A DNA stretch of 64,000 bases from Streptococcus alactolyticus (GTDB lineage: Bacteria; Bacillota; Bacilli; Lactobacillales; Streptococcaceae): positions 1-64,000 of the forward strand of contig NZ_JAAXMT010000001.1 of the NCBI RefSeq assembly GCF_012277075.1. Reading direction: 5' to 3'. A program made the translations under genes and the position numbers. Shown one piece after another: positions 17,082-24,370 of the stretch (position 1 is the first letter of the stretch; every line of letters starts with the position of its first letter). The notes under the pieces were generated by a model. That model worked only from the letters and a program-made list of their open reading frames with translations, was not told the DNA's origin and made no database searches.

Positions 17082-19418
17082 ATGAATACAAGAATTTTAG
17101 AACAGTTAGAATTTGATAAAGTCAAGCAACTTTTCGAAGGTTACTTGCAAACCGAGCAAGGGCAAGAGGAGTTGCACAAATTAGAACCAATGACAGAGGC
17201 TGACCGTATCTTGCGTTCTTTTGATGAAATGTCAGATATGGAGCAGATTTTCATTGAACATCATTCCTTTGGTATGGGCAGTTTGCGTGATGTTTCTGAG
17301 AGCATGCGCCGTCTGGAATTAGAAGCAGATGTTAACATTTCAGAAATCATCGATATCAAGAAGGTCTTGCAAGTGTCTGCAGAGGTCAAACATTTTTACA
17401 ATGATTTGGAAAATGTCGAGTTGACAGCTCTAAATACCTTATTTGATAAGCTTGAACTGCTTCCAAGTTTACAGGGAAGTTTACAGGCTATCAACGATGG
17501 CGGGTTTATTGAAAACTTCGCCAGTGCTGAATTGGGCAGGATTCGTCGTCAAATCAATCACAGTGAGAGTCGTGTGCGTCAGATTTTGCAAGATATTTTG
17601 AAAAAACAAGCTGACCATTTGACAGAAACCTTGCTTGCTAGCCGTAATGGCCGTGCGGTTTTGCCTGTGAAAAATACCTACCGCAACCGTATTTCTGGGG
17701 TTGTGCATGATATTTCAGCATCTGGAAGCACAGTTTATATTGAGCCACGCGCTGTGGTGCAATTAAACGAAGAAATCACACAATTGCGCGCTGACGAACG
17801 CCACGAAATGGCACGTATTTTACGCGAATTGTCCAATATGCTTCGCCCGCATACCCAAATCATTCGCAACAATGCTTGGGTGCTAGGGCATTTGGACTTT
17901 GTGCGCGCCAAATTCTTATTTATGCAAGAGCGTCGCGCTGTGGTGCCACAATTATCAAGCGATAAGACCGTTCAACTCTTGCAAGCCCGTCACCCACTCT
18001 TGCTCAATCCTGTTGCCAATGACCTTCATTTTATGCAGGAATTGACGATTATAGTCATCACGGGTCCCAATACAGGTGGTAAGACAGTTATGTTGAAAAC
18101 CTTGGGCTTGGCACAATTGATGGCACAATCAGGTTTGCCGATTTTAGCCGATAAAGGCAGCAAGGTTGCTATTTTCAAGGAAATTTTTGCAGATATTGGT
18201 GATGAGCAATCTATCGAGCAGAGCTTGTCAACCTTTTCAAGCCACATGACCAATATCGTTAGTATTTTAGACCAAGCTGATAAAGATAGCCTTGTTTTGG
18301 TCGATGAATTGGGTGCTGGTACGGACCCACAAGAAGGGGCTAGCCTAGCCATGGCGATTTTGGAGCACTTGCGTTTGTTGGAAGTCAAAACCATGGCAAC
18401 CACCCACTATCCAGAGTTAAAAGCCTACGGCATCGAAACGGATTTTGTTGAAAATGCAAGCATGGAATTTGATACGGACACACTCAGTCCAACCTACCAT
18501 TTCATGCAAGGGGTTCCTGGACGTTCAAACGCCTTTGAAATTGCTCGCCGTCTTGGTTTGGCAGAAATTATTGTCAATGAAGCAGAGCGATTGACGGATT
18601 CAGATACCGATGTTAACCGCATCATCGAACGTTTGGAAGCTCAGACGCGTGAAAGCCGCAAACGCCTGGACCACATCAAAGAAGTGGAGCAAGAAAATCT
18701 CAAATTCAACCGTGCTGTCAAGAAGCTTTACAATGAATTTTCACACGCCAAGGACAAGGAGTTGGAAAAGGCCAGCGTCAAAGCACAGGAAATTGTAGAC
18801 AAAGCGATGGCAGAAAGCGAAGCTATTCTCAAAAATCTGCATGAAAAAGCACGCTTAAAACCACATGAAGTCATCGAAGCCAAAAGCCAGCTGAAAAAAT
18901 TGGCGCCTGAGGTTGATTTGTCTAAAAATAAGGTTCTCAAGAAAGCCAAGAAATTACGCGCGCCGCGCGTGGGTGATGATATCATCGTGACGGCTTACGG
19001 ACAACGGGGTACTTTGACCAATAAAGTCAAAGATGGCAAATGGGAAGCTCAGATTGGCTTGATTAAGATGACTTTGAAAGAGGACGAATTTACCCTTGTC
19101 AAAGTCCAAGAGGAAGCTCAAAAACCGAAGAAAAAACAAGTCAATGTGGTTAAGAAAAGCCAAAAAAGCACAGGACCGCGTGCTAGATTGGATTTGCGAG
19201 GCAAACGTTACGAAGAAGCCATGCAAGAATTGGATGAGTTTATCGACCAAGCCTTGCTTAATAATATGGCGCAGGTGGACATTATTCACGGTATCGGAAC
19301 GGGTGTTATCCGTGAGGGTGTTACCAAATACCTTCGCCGTAACAAACACGTGAAATCATTTGGATACGCTCCGCAAAACGCAGGCGGTAGCGGTTGTACC
19401 ATTGCTAATTTAGGTTAA
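17082..19418 (+). CDS. mutS2: MutS2 endonuclease / ribosome-rescue ATPase
   Basis: 778 residues, the usual length. A MutS-like ATPase that limits homologous recombination in Helicobacter and also splits collided ribosomes in Bacillus. The clamp and lever helices occupy about 1-310. Walker A is [13 protein letters not shown] near 327, Walker B is [13 protein letters not shown] near 405, and the signature loop is in [10 protein letters not shown] charged coiled coil (about 510-610) precedes the KOW-like region. The C-terminal Smr nuclease domain ([11 protein letters not shown], then [12 protein letters not shown]) covers about 700-778. Confidence 0.96.
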   Translation: MNTRILEQLEFDKVKQLFEGYLQTEQGQEELHKLEPMTEADRILRSFDEMSDMEQIFIEHHSFGMGSLRDVSESMRRLELEADVNISEIIDIKKVLQVSAEVKHFYNDLENVELTALNTLFDKLELLPSLQGSLQAINDGGFIENFASAELGRIRRQINHSESRVRQILQDILKKQADHLTETLLASRNGRAVLPVKNTYRNRISGVVHDISASGSTVYIEPRAVVQLNEEITQLRADERHEMARILRELSNMLRPHTQIIRNNAWVLGHLDFVRAKFLFMQERRAVVPQLSSDKTVQLLQARHPLLLNPVANDLHFMQELTIIVITGPNTGGKTVMLKTLGLAQLMAQSGLPILADKGSKVAIFKEIFADIGDEQSIEQSLSTFSSHMTNIVSILDQADKDSLVLVDELGAGTDPQEGASLAMAILEHLRLLEVKTMATTHYPELKAYGIETDFVENASMEFDTDTLSPTYHFMQGVPGRSNAFEIARRLGLAEIIVNEAERLTDSDTDVNRIIERLEAQTRESRKRLDHIKEVEQENLKFNRAVKKLYNEFSHAKDKELEKASVKAQEIVDKAMAESEAILKNLHEKARLKPHEVIEAKSQLKKLAPEVDLSKNKVLKKAKKLRAPRVGDDIIVTAYGQRGTLTNKVKDGKWEAQIGLIKMTLKEDEFTLVKVQEEAQKPKKKQVNVVKKSQKSTGPRARLDLRGKRYEEAMQELDEFIDQALLNNMAQVDIIHGIGTGVIREGVTKYLRRNKHVKSFGYAPQNAGGSGCTIANLG

Positions 19419-19423
19419 ACAAA

Positions 19424-19457
19424 AAAATCTCTCTAACGGCATCGCTAGGGAGATTTT
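19424..19457 (+). terminator. Terminator between mutS2 and the PAP2 gene
   Basis: AATCTCTCTA pairs with TAGGGAGATT, with one wobble, and both sides carry runs of A and T. It may serve both converging genes. Confidence 0.75.
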
Positions 19458-19464
19458 GTGATGA

Positions 19465-19962
19465 TTAAAAAAGAAAGAGCAATGCCCCGCAAGCAAGTCC
19501 GATGAGAAAACCTGCCGTGACATCGCGTGGATAGTGGACGCCCCCAAGCACACGGCAAAAAGTTAAAAGGAGGGACAGAAGTAAGCAGATGCTGCCCAAG
19601 ATGATATTCAGTCGTAAGACAGCCATGCTGATAATGGTCGCTGAAAAAACGTGACGGCTTGGAAAAGATTGCCCCTTGGTATTTTTAGCAATCAAAGGAG
19701 TAATGGCCCATGCCTCGTAGGGACGTGGGACGTTGAGGCGTTTTCTAATGACGGACACCAGCACAAAAGCAAGAGCTGGGATAAGGATAAAAGCCATTAG
19801 ACGCTTGGGAGCTTGCCACCAAAGATAGATAAGTAAGATAGGATAGATGAGGTACATTATCTTGGTGACGAGGCTATTGCTTAAGCGTAAGCAGCGAATG
19901 GATGCGGGTCTTTTTCGGATAGGTTGCGTTAGCCGTTGGTAAAAATCTGCGTAATCTTTCAT
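19465..19962 (-). CDS. PAP2 family membrane phosphatase
   Basis: 165 residues with about five membrane segments. The three phosphatase motifs are present: KRLNVPRPYEAW near 87, SFPSRHVFS near 111 and SRxxGGVHYPRD-type (CRVLGGVHYPRD) near 138. The second motif has Arg in place of the usual Gly of PSGH, which is common in this group. Family members remove phosphate from lipid phosphates such as undecaprenyl pyrophosphate or phosphatidate at the outer face of the membrane. The substrate is not known here. Confidence 0.88.
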   Translation of the reverse strand: MKDYADFYQRLTQPIRKRPASIRCLRLSNSLVTKIMYLIYPILLIYLWWQAPKRLMAFILIPALAFVLVSVIRKRLNVPRPYEAWAITPLIAKNTKGQSFPSRHVFSATIISMAVLRLNIILGSICLLLSLLLTFCRVLGGVHYPRDVTAGFLIGLACGALLFLF

Positions 19963-20066
19963 GGTTTGTCCTTAATTGAGATGATAATAGCATTATATCA
20001 CGGAAAACGTAGCAATTACTTGTCAAACGCTAAAGTTTCCCGTAAAATAGGCACATAGACTATTAG

Positions 20067-20110
20067 AAAAGGAAAAAAGAACTGACGTCTTGGCAGTTCT
20101 CGGTAAGATT
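20067..20110 (+). promoter_or_regulatory. Hairpin between a Shine-Dalgarno-like site and the trxA start
   Basis: AAAAGGA at 20067-20073 is 38 bp before the trxA ATG. Between them AGAACTG (20078-20084) and CAGTTCT (20094-20100) form a perfect 7-bp stem. Folding would bring the purine run nearer to the start codon. Confidence 0.35.
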
Positions 20111-20425
20111 ATGGCACATATCGTGACAGATGCAACATTTGAAGCAGAAACAAACGAAGGGCTTGTCCTAGTGGACTTTTGGGCAACTTGGTGTGGTCCA
20201 TGCTTGATGCAAGCCCCAATTTTAGACCAATTATCAGAAGAAATCGATGAAGATGTTCTTAAAATCGTTAAAATCGATGTGGACGAAAACCCAAATACCG
20301 CACAAGAATTTGGTATCATGTCAATCCCAACCTTGTTATTCAAGAAAGATGGCAAAGTGGTTAAACAAGTAGCTGGGGTTCACACCAAAGAACAAATCAA
20401 AGACATCGTCGCAGAATTAAGCTAA
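20111..20425 (+). CDS. trxA: Thioredoxin
   Basis: 104 residues with the active site WCGPC at about 29-33, reached through VLVDFWATWCGPC. It reduces protein disulfides in the cytoplasm with electrons from thioredoxin reductase. The cis-proline is in MSIPTLLF near 73. The ATG at 20111 gives the standard N-terminus (MAHIVTDATFEAE). An in-frame TTG at 20090 would add seven unusual residues and has no better ribosome binding site. Confidence 0.95.
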   Translation: MAHIVTDATFEAETNEGLVLVDFWATWCGPCLMQAPILDQLSEEIDEDVLKIVKIDVDENPNTAQEFGIMSIPTLLFKKDGKVVKQVAGVHTKEQIKDIVAELS

Positions 20426-20430
20426 TCATA

Positions 20431-20457
20431 AAAGTCGGGATTTTCCTGACTTTTTTT
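20431..20457 (+). terminator. Terminator of trxA
   Basis: AAAGTCGGGA pairs with TCCTGACTTT, with a G-T pair, and a run of seven T follows. Confidence 0.8.
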
Positions 20458-20468
20458 GTTCATATGGC

Positions 20469-20499
20469 TTGATTTAGAGTGCACTCAAAGGATTATAAT
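20469..20499 (+). promoter_or_regulatory. MerR-type promoter upstream of the alcohol dehydrogenase
   Basis: TTGATT at 20469-20474 and TATAAT at 20494-20499 are separated by 19 bp, two more than the optimum. The spacer is centred on the perfect palindrome GAGTGCACTC (20477-20486). This over-long spacer with a dyad is the mark of promoters activated by MerR-family proteins; NmlR/AdhR proteins control alcohol dehydrogenases responding to aldehydes. No such regulator gene is in the window. Confidence 0.7.
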
Positions 20500-20505
20500 A
20501 ACGGT

Positions 20506-20650
20506 GTCAATCAAATAGAAAGTGTTTTCACACTTTTGGCGCTTACTCGTTTGGGACGCGGATAAGTGAGCGTTTTGTCCCAATATCAATATTAAGAAAG
20601 GAGGGGCTCACTTGTCATCATGTTGATGGCAAGCAAAGCCTGTATTTACA
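20506..20650 (+). promoter_or_regulatory. Long leader with competing hairpins before adh
   Basis: The leader is about 145 nt. CGCTTACT (20540-20547) can pair with AGTGAGCG (20565-20572), followed by TTTT. TTGGGAC (20551-20557) can pair with GTCCCAA (20577-20583). AAGTGAGC (20564-20571) can pair with GCTCACTT (20606-20613), directly next to the only strong ribosome binding site AAAGGAGG (20597-20604). These pairings exclude one another. The ribosome binding site is 46 nt before the adh ATG but well placed for short upstream frames (TTG at 20612, ATG at 20620). Confidence 0.45.
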
Positions 20651-21694
20651 ATGAAAACTGCCATTTTTGAAAAAGCTGGTCTGATGACTATTGAAGAGGT
20701 ACCAAAACCACAATTACAAGCCGATGATGATGTCATTATCAAAGTCGTTCGTGCTTGCGTGTGTGGTTCTGACCTCTGGGCTTATGCCAATGGAGATAAA
20801 AAAGCAGCGCATTCGGTCAATTCAGGTCATGAAGCGCTTGGTATTGTCGAAGAAGTTGGCCCTGCCATTACTACTGTTCAACCTGGTGATTTTGTCATCG
20901 TGCCATTTACTCACGGTTGTGGGGAATGTGATGCTTGCCGTGCTGGTTTTGACGGAACGTGTGATAACCACCCTGGCTATACAAACTGGTCTTCTGGTTT
21001 CCAATCAGAATATGTTCGCTTCCACTATGCTAACTGGGCTTTGATTAAAATCCCTGGGTAACCGTCTGATTATTCAGAAGGTATGGTGAAATCACTCCTT
21101 ACTTTGGCTGATGTTATGCCAACAGGTTATCATGCTGCGCGTGTTGCTGACGTTAAGCCAGGCGACAAGGTCGTTGTTATCGGTGATGGTGCCGTTGGTC
21201 AATGTGCGGTTATTGCGGCCAAAATGCGCGGGGCTTCTCAGATTATCTTGATGAGCCGACATGAGGACCGTCAGCAAATGGCTTTGGCTTCAGGTGCTAA
21301 TGCTGTCGTTGCTGAACGTGGCGAAGAAGGTATTGCCAAGGTGCGTAACATTCTCGGTGGTGGTGCGGATGTTGCTCTAGAATGTGTTGGTACGGAAGCA
21401 GCTATTGACCAAGCTCTGGGAGTTCTCCACAACGGCGGTCGTGTTGGTTTTGTGGGTGTGCCCCATTACGATAATCGCCCACTTGGTTCAACCTTTTCAC
21501 AAAACATTATCATCGGTGGTGGTTCAGCTTCTGTGACAACCTACGATAAGCAAATTCTTCTCAAGGCTGTTCTTGACGGGGATATCAATCCAGGCCGTGT
21601 CTTTACCCACACTTATTTTCTAGATGATATCAACCAAGCCTATCAAGATATGCGTGACCGCAAAGCCATTAAATCAATGCTAGTCATGGATTAA
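20651..21694 (+). pseudogene. Zinc-dependent alcohol dehydrogenase with an in-frame stop
   Basis: A medium-chain zinc alcohol dehydrogenase of 347 codons interrupted by one TAA at 21059-21061 (LIKIPG-stop-PSDYSEGM). The frame is otherwise open from 20651 to 21694. The catalytic zinc ligands are in ACVCGSDLW and GHEALG, and the structural zinc cysteines in CGECDACRAGFDGTC. The nucleotide-binding motif is VVIGDGAVGQCAV in the second half. A single C to T change of CAA would explain the stop. The ATG at 21083 could restart a fragment with the cofactor domain but without the catalytic zinc site. It is controlled by the MerR-type promoter upstream. Confidence 0.88.
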
Positions 21695-21714
21695 GTAGTT
21701 TCATTCAAAAAAAT

Positions 21715-21779
21715 CCCTCATTTCCACCCCACAAGTCATTTCGTTTACGAATAAATAAGTGGGAGGTATGATATGAGGG
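21715..21779 (+). promoter_or_regulatory. Start-codon hairpin and cin-box upstream of the thioredoxin-like gene
   Basis: CCCTCAT (21715-21721) is complementary to ATGAGGG (21773-21779), which includes the start codon; CCCAC (21728-21732) pairs with GTGGG (21759-21763) in the ribosome binding site. A transcript from further upstream would thus hide the start. TACGAATA at 21746-21753 lies in the loop; a ComX promoter there would start at about 21760 and escape the hairpin. Confidence 0.4.
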
Positions 21780-22153
21780 CTTTTCTTGTTTTAGGGTTAT
21801 TGACATTAGCAGGCAGATGGTTTTTCTGCCGTGATAAAAAAGGCATTTCTGACAATATCCAATTCATCACCTTGCATGAATTGCTTAATAAAATGGATAT
21901 GAAAGAAACGTTTTTGTTGTTTATCGGACGCTTGGAACAGGCTGAAACCCAAAGAGGTTTGGACCGTTTGGGACAGATGAACCAAACCGTTTATTTCTTA
22001 AATGTGAGTGAGATGGATGCTGTGCTTTATCAGGAATTTGCCAAGGTTTATCGCATTCAAGCGGCAACCCATTTTGCTCAGTTTAATGGCAAGCACCAGT
22101 TTGTGACGGCTAATGCCCTGACAGTTGATTTGGCGTATTTTAACTATCTTTAA
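21773..22153 (+). CDS. Membrane-anchored thioredoxin-fold protein, function unknown
   Basis: 126 residues. A hydrophobic N-terminus (MRAFLVLGLLTLAGRWFF) looks like a signal anchor. The rest has the strand-helix pattern of a thioredoxin fold (ETFLLFIGRLEQAETQRG, then TVYFLNVSEMDA, VYRIQAATHFAQFNG) but no CxxC. It resembles the small bacteriocin-transport accessory proteins of lactic acid bacteria in size and layout, though I cannot assign it firmly. The ribosome binding site GGGAGG is 5 bp before the ATG. Upstream sequence suggests control by folding or by the competence sigma factor. Confidence 0.65.
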   Translation: MRAFLVLGLLTLAGRWFFCRDKKGISDNIQFITLHELLNKMDMKETFLLFIGRLEQAETQRGLDRLGQMNQTVYFLNVSEMDAVLYQEFAKVYRIQAATHFAQFNGKHQFVTANALTVDLAYFNYL

Positions 22154-22191
22154 ATCTCCATTGGTTTGCTTTACGGTTTCTATAAGTAAAC

Positions 22192-22224
22192 GTTTAGGTT
22201 TCATTAAGCTAGACCGCTTATACT
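22192..22224 (+). promoter_or_regulatory. CiaR-type promoter
   Basis: GTTTAG (22192-22197), 5 bp, ATTAAG (22203-22208), then exactly 10 bp to TATACT (22219-22224). The known CiaR site is NTTAAG-n5-WTTAAG about 10 bp before the -10 box; the match has one mismatch, in the first half. Confidence 0.6.
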
Positions 22225-22230
22225 ATAATC

Positions 22231-22368
22231 ATTCCTAATAAACTTTCTTTTTCATAGCAGTGGCTTTAATCACTGATTGAAGTTATTGTTTGGTGGGTGA
22301 TAGGTATCCTAGCCTAGAACTCCCATAAATCTCCTAATGCACCTCAACGCTTGGCGTTGAGGTTTTTT
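22231..22368 (+). ncRNA. Probable CiaR-dependent small RNA (csRNA type)
   Basis: A transcript starting near 22231 would end at the strong terminator CCTCAACGC-TTG-GCGTTGAGG (22342-22362) with six T, giving about 135 nt. A 5' hairpin is formed by CAGTG and CACTG (22258-22274). Just before the terminator is an unpaired stretch with CTCCC and TCTCCT, complementary to Shine-Dalgarno sequences, as in streptococcal csRNAs. There is no ORF with a ribosome binding site inside. Confidence 0.6.
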
Positions 22369-22372
22369 GTGT

Positions 22373-23482
22373 TTATTGGGTCTTTTTAGACGTCAAATAG
22401 TTTTCTAATAATTTTTTCTGTGGGGTTGCCATGGGATAGTCGCTCAAAGCGTCTTTTTTCACCCAGCGCAGTTCTTTGCCTTTCGTCAATTGTGGTGAAG
22501 CGACGGTGCCTTCAATCAATGTGACGGTCCACTTTCGGTGGCTAAAGGTATGTTTAACAGGCGTGAAAGTGGCCGTACTCCAAGTTGGGTGTATGTGGTA
22601 ACCTTCTTCAAAGTCTGCCTTTTTATCAGTTTGTTGGTCAGGCATTTCCAAGATAGGAAAAGACCAAAAGCCTCCTAGCAATCGTTCCTCGGTGTTTTTT
22701 TCCATGAGAAATTCCCCGTCAGCATTTCGGATGACAAAAGCAGTCAAATCAAGCGGTTTAGGCTTTTTCTTAGGCAATTTAATGGGGTATTTGTCATAGG
22801 TACCGTTTAGGTAAGCCGCACAGAAAAAGCGAATTGGTGATTCATGTGGTCGTGGGTTTTTGGCAGATTCAATGTCGGTTCCCAAATCCATCAAAGCTTG
22901 GTTAAAGTCCCCAGGACGGTCAGGGTCAATGAGTTTTTCCATCACAGCTTGAAAAATCTTCCGATTTTTAGGGTCACCGATATCGTAGTTAATTTCAAAA
23001 AGCCTAGCCATCACGCGCATCACGTTGCCATCCACAGCTGGTTCAGGCAGACCAAAAGCAATACTTGCAATAGCTCCAGACGTGTAAGGTCCAATTCCTT
23101 TCAAAGAAAGAATGTCCTTGTGGTTGGCTGGAAACTGCCCGCCAAATCGCGTCATGATATCCTGTGCAGCTGCTTGCATATTGCGGACACGAGAATAATA
23201 CCCCAGTCCTTCCCAAGCCTTCAAGAGCTTTTCTTCAGGAGTGTTTGCCAGACTTTCAATGGTGGGAAACCAATCTAAAAAGCGCTTGTAGTAGGGAATA
23301 ACCGTGCGGACCTGTGTCTGTTGTAGCATGATTTCAGACACCCAAATCGCGTAAGGGTCCTTGGTTCGTCGCCAAGGCAAATCCCGTTTTTCTTGGTCGT
23401 ACCAAGCCAACAAAGTGCGGCGAAAGGACAAAATGGTATCATCCTCCCACATCTCAATACCGTAATCTTTTAAATCAATCAT
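22373..23482 (-). CDS. mutY: A/G-specific adenine glycosylase, without iron-sulfur cluster
   Basis: 369 residues. MutY removes adenine mispaired with 8-oxoguanine. The catalytic domain has LPWRRTKDPYAIWVSEIMLQQTQV (catalytic Glu in SEIMLQQ) and the helix-hairpin-helix with the catalytic Asp (LKGIGPYTSGAIASIAFGLPEPAVDGNV). The C-terminal third (from about 245) is the NUDIX-like domain that reads 8-oxoguanine. The four cysteines that hold a 4Fe-4S cluster in most MutY proteins are absent; the region reads DLGTDIESAKNPRPHESPIRFF. This clusterless form is known in some lactic acid bacteria. Confidence 0.95.
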   Translation of the reverse strand: MIDLKDYGIEMWEDDTILSFRRTLLAWYDQEKRDLPWRRTKDPYAIWVSEIMLQQTQVRTVIPYYKRFLDWFPTIESLANTPEEKLLKAWEGLGYYSRVRNMQAAAQDIMTRFGGQFPANHKDILSLKGIGPYTSGAIASIAFGLPEPAVDGNVMRVMARLFEINYDIGDPKNRKIFQAVMEKLIDPDRPGDFNQALMDLGTDIESAKNPRPHESPIRFFCAAYLNGTYDKYPIKLPKKKPKPLDLTAFVIRNADGEFLMEKNTEERLLGGFWSFPILEMPDQQTDKKADFEEGYHIHPTWSTATFTPVKHTFSHRKWTVTLIEGTVASPQLTKGKELRWVKKDALSDYPMATPQKKLLENYLTSKKTQ

Positions 23483-23565
23483 GCCTTTATTGTATCAAAG
23501 TTTTTAGGTGGATAGTAGCAAAAGCGACTTATCGAAAAAAATAGACAAAAAAAGCAGCAAAATTC

Positions 23566-23594
23566 TTGACAATTGTAATCGGTTACATTATAAT
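23566..23594 (+). promoter_or_regulatory. Consensus promoter with cre site in the spacer, driving the micropeptide array
   Basis: TTGACA (23566-23571), 17 bp, TATAAT (23589-23594): a perfect sigma-A promoter. The spacer holds TGTAATCGGTTACA (23574-23587), which meets every position of the cre consensus TGWNANCGNTNWCA and is an inverted repeat of TGTAA and TTACA. CcpA or another LacI-family repressor bound here would block RNA polymerase directly. Confidence 0.85.
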
Positions 23595-23647
23595 AAAAGT
23601 GTAAAGAAGGATGACAGATAAAACAAGATAAGGAGGTAATGATTCTT

Positions 23648-23689
23648 ATGTTGAAACATCATGTCGCTCGGTATAAAAACGGAGATTAG
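23648..23689 (+). CDS. Micropeptide 1 of the RYKNGD array
   Basis: Thirteen codons: MLKHHVARYKNGD. AGGAGG at 23631-23636 is 11 bp upstream. An in-frame ATG at 23639 would add MIL but is only 2 bp from the ribosome binding site, so 23648 is preferred. The stop lies in the loop of the hairpin GGAGA-TTAG-TCTCC (23681-23694). This is the only copy with Ala instead of Gly before RYKNGD. It is the first ORF behind the promoter. No signal sequence, membrane segment or cysteine is present. Function unknown. Confidence 0.65.
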   Translation: MLKHHVARYKNGD

Positions 23690-23743
23690 TCTCCAACTTG
23701 GATTTAGGTAGGCAGGGATAACCTTATGAAGGTGGTGGACTAT

Positions 23744-23782
23744 ATGAGGTTTAATCTAGGACGCTATAAAAATGGTGATTAA
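23744..23782 (+). CDS. Micropeptide 2 of the RYKNGD array
   Basis: Twelve codons from the ATG at 23744: MRFNLGRYKNGD, with AAGGTGG 8 bp upstream. An in-frame ATG at 23726 would add MKVVDY and cannot be excluded. The end of the ORF forms the perfect palindrome GGTGATTAATCACC (23774-23787) with the stop in its centre. Against copy 1, the glycine codon changes GGA to GGT and the downstream partner base changes to match. Function unknown. Confidence 0.65.
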   Translation: MRFNLGRYKNGD

Positions 23783-23837
23783 TCACCCTAATCGTAAACG
23801 AGAAATCTTGTAACAAAGTACATTGGAGGGATGCCTT

Positions 23838-23882
23838 ATGTTGATGGTTAATGTAGGACGTTATAAGAATGGAGATCAATAA
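23838..23882 (+). CDS. Micropeptide 3 of the RYKNGD array
   Basis: Fourteen codons: MLMVNVGRYKNGDQ, with GGAGGG 7 bp upstream, the best-placed ribosome binding site of the set. The shared core uses different codons from the other copies (AAG and AAT where others have AAA and AAC). A hairpin AATAACG/CGTTATT (23878-23902) begins at the stop codon. Function unknown. Confidence 0.68.
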   Translation: MLMVNVGRYKNGDQ

Positions 23883-23942
23883 CGGCATAAAACGACGTTA
23901 TTTCTAAAGGGAGTGGTGCCATATTTTAGAAGAAATGGTGTT

Positions 23943-24042
23943 GGAAGCAGACGATTAGATACAGCTAGATGGAAAAAGCGACCGGTTGACTTTTTCGCTA
24001 GTAACAATAGTAATCGATAGGGCTTCTAATCATATTGCTTCC
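23943..24042 (+). ncRNA. Nested hairpin between peptide copies 3 and 4
   Basis: Perfect paired segments are nested: GGAAGCA (23943-23949) with TGCTTCC (24036-24042), GATTAGA (23953-23959) with TCTAATC (24025-24031), CTAG (23965-23968) with CTAG (23998-24001), and GAAAAAG (23972-23978) with CTTTTTC (23990-23996). Four nested stems in 100 nt suggest a structured RNA domain within the array transcript rather than chance. Confidence 0.5.
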
Positions 24043-24067
24043 ATGTTTGATAAGACAAAAGATAGAT

Positions 24068-24160
24068 ATGAAAGCAATTCATGTTAGGAGTTTTAAAGTA
24101 GAGCAAGTTAAGCCAAAGTGGCGACGAGTCAATCGCTCTTTTCGGATTAACAAACATTAG
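24068..24160 (+). CDS. Possible basic 30-residue peptide in the array
   Basis: The ATG at 24068 opens 30 codons beginning MKAIHVRSFKVEQVK and ending PKWRRVNRSFRINKH, very basic with one tryptophan. No clear ribosome binding site precedes it. A stop-free stretch at 23913-24020 in another frame ends in a similar pattern (TARWKKRPVDFF), so there may be two diverged members. It lies between RYKNGD copies 3 and 4 on the same strand. It may be coding, or the by-product of RNA structure. Confidence 0.3.
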   Translation: MKAIHVRSFKVEQVKPKWRRVNRSFRINKH

Positions 24161-24220
24161 TAGGAGTGAGTCCAATGTAAAATGAGGCTTCTGATTTGAA
24201 AGAACCCACGGAGGTGCAAT

Positions 24221-24265
24221 ATGATGAAGATGAATGTAGGCCGTTATAAAAACGGTGACAATTAA
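24221..24265 (+). CDS. Micropeptide 4 of the RYKNGD array
   Basis: Fourteen codons: MMKMNVGRYKNGDN, with CGGAGG 6 bp upstream. It is closest to copy 3 (NVGRYKNGD shared) but differs at several third positions (GGC for GGA, AAA for AAG, AAC for AAT, GGT for GGA, GAC for GAT), so the peptide rather than the DNA is conserved. It is the last ORF before the terminator at 24371. Function unknown. Confidence 0.68.
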   Translation: MMKMNVGRYKNGDN

Positions 24266-24370
24266 CTCTAGTGTACTCCCATGACAACTCTATGAGATAT
24301 AAATAACCCTAAAAAAGCAATAGTGAAAATCACTTATTGATGACAATAACTTAAAAACGTTGACTAAAGA

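Noticed and set aside
24175-24180. ATG TAA start-stop after AGGAG in the array
   Set aside because: Minimal ORFs of this kind arise by chance in AT-rich DNA; nothing else supports it.
23640-24270. Repeated core in the micropeptide region read as a CRISPR-like or DNA repeat array
   Set aside because: Spacing is irregular, the copies differ at codon third positions, and each has its own start, stop and ribosome binding site.
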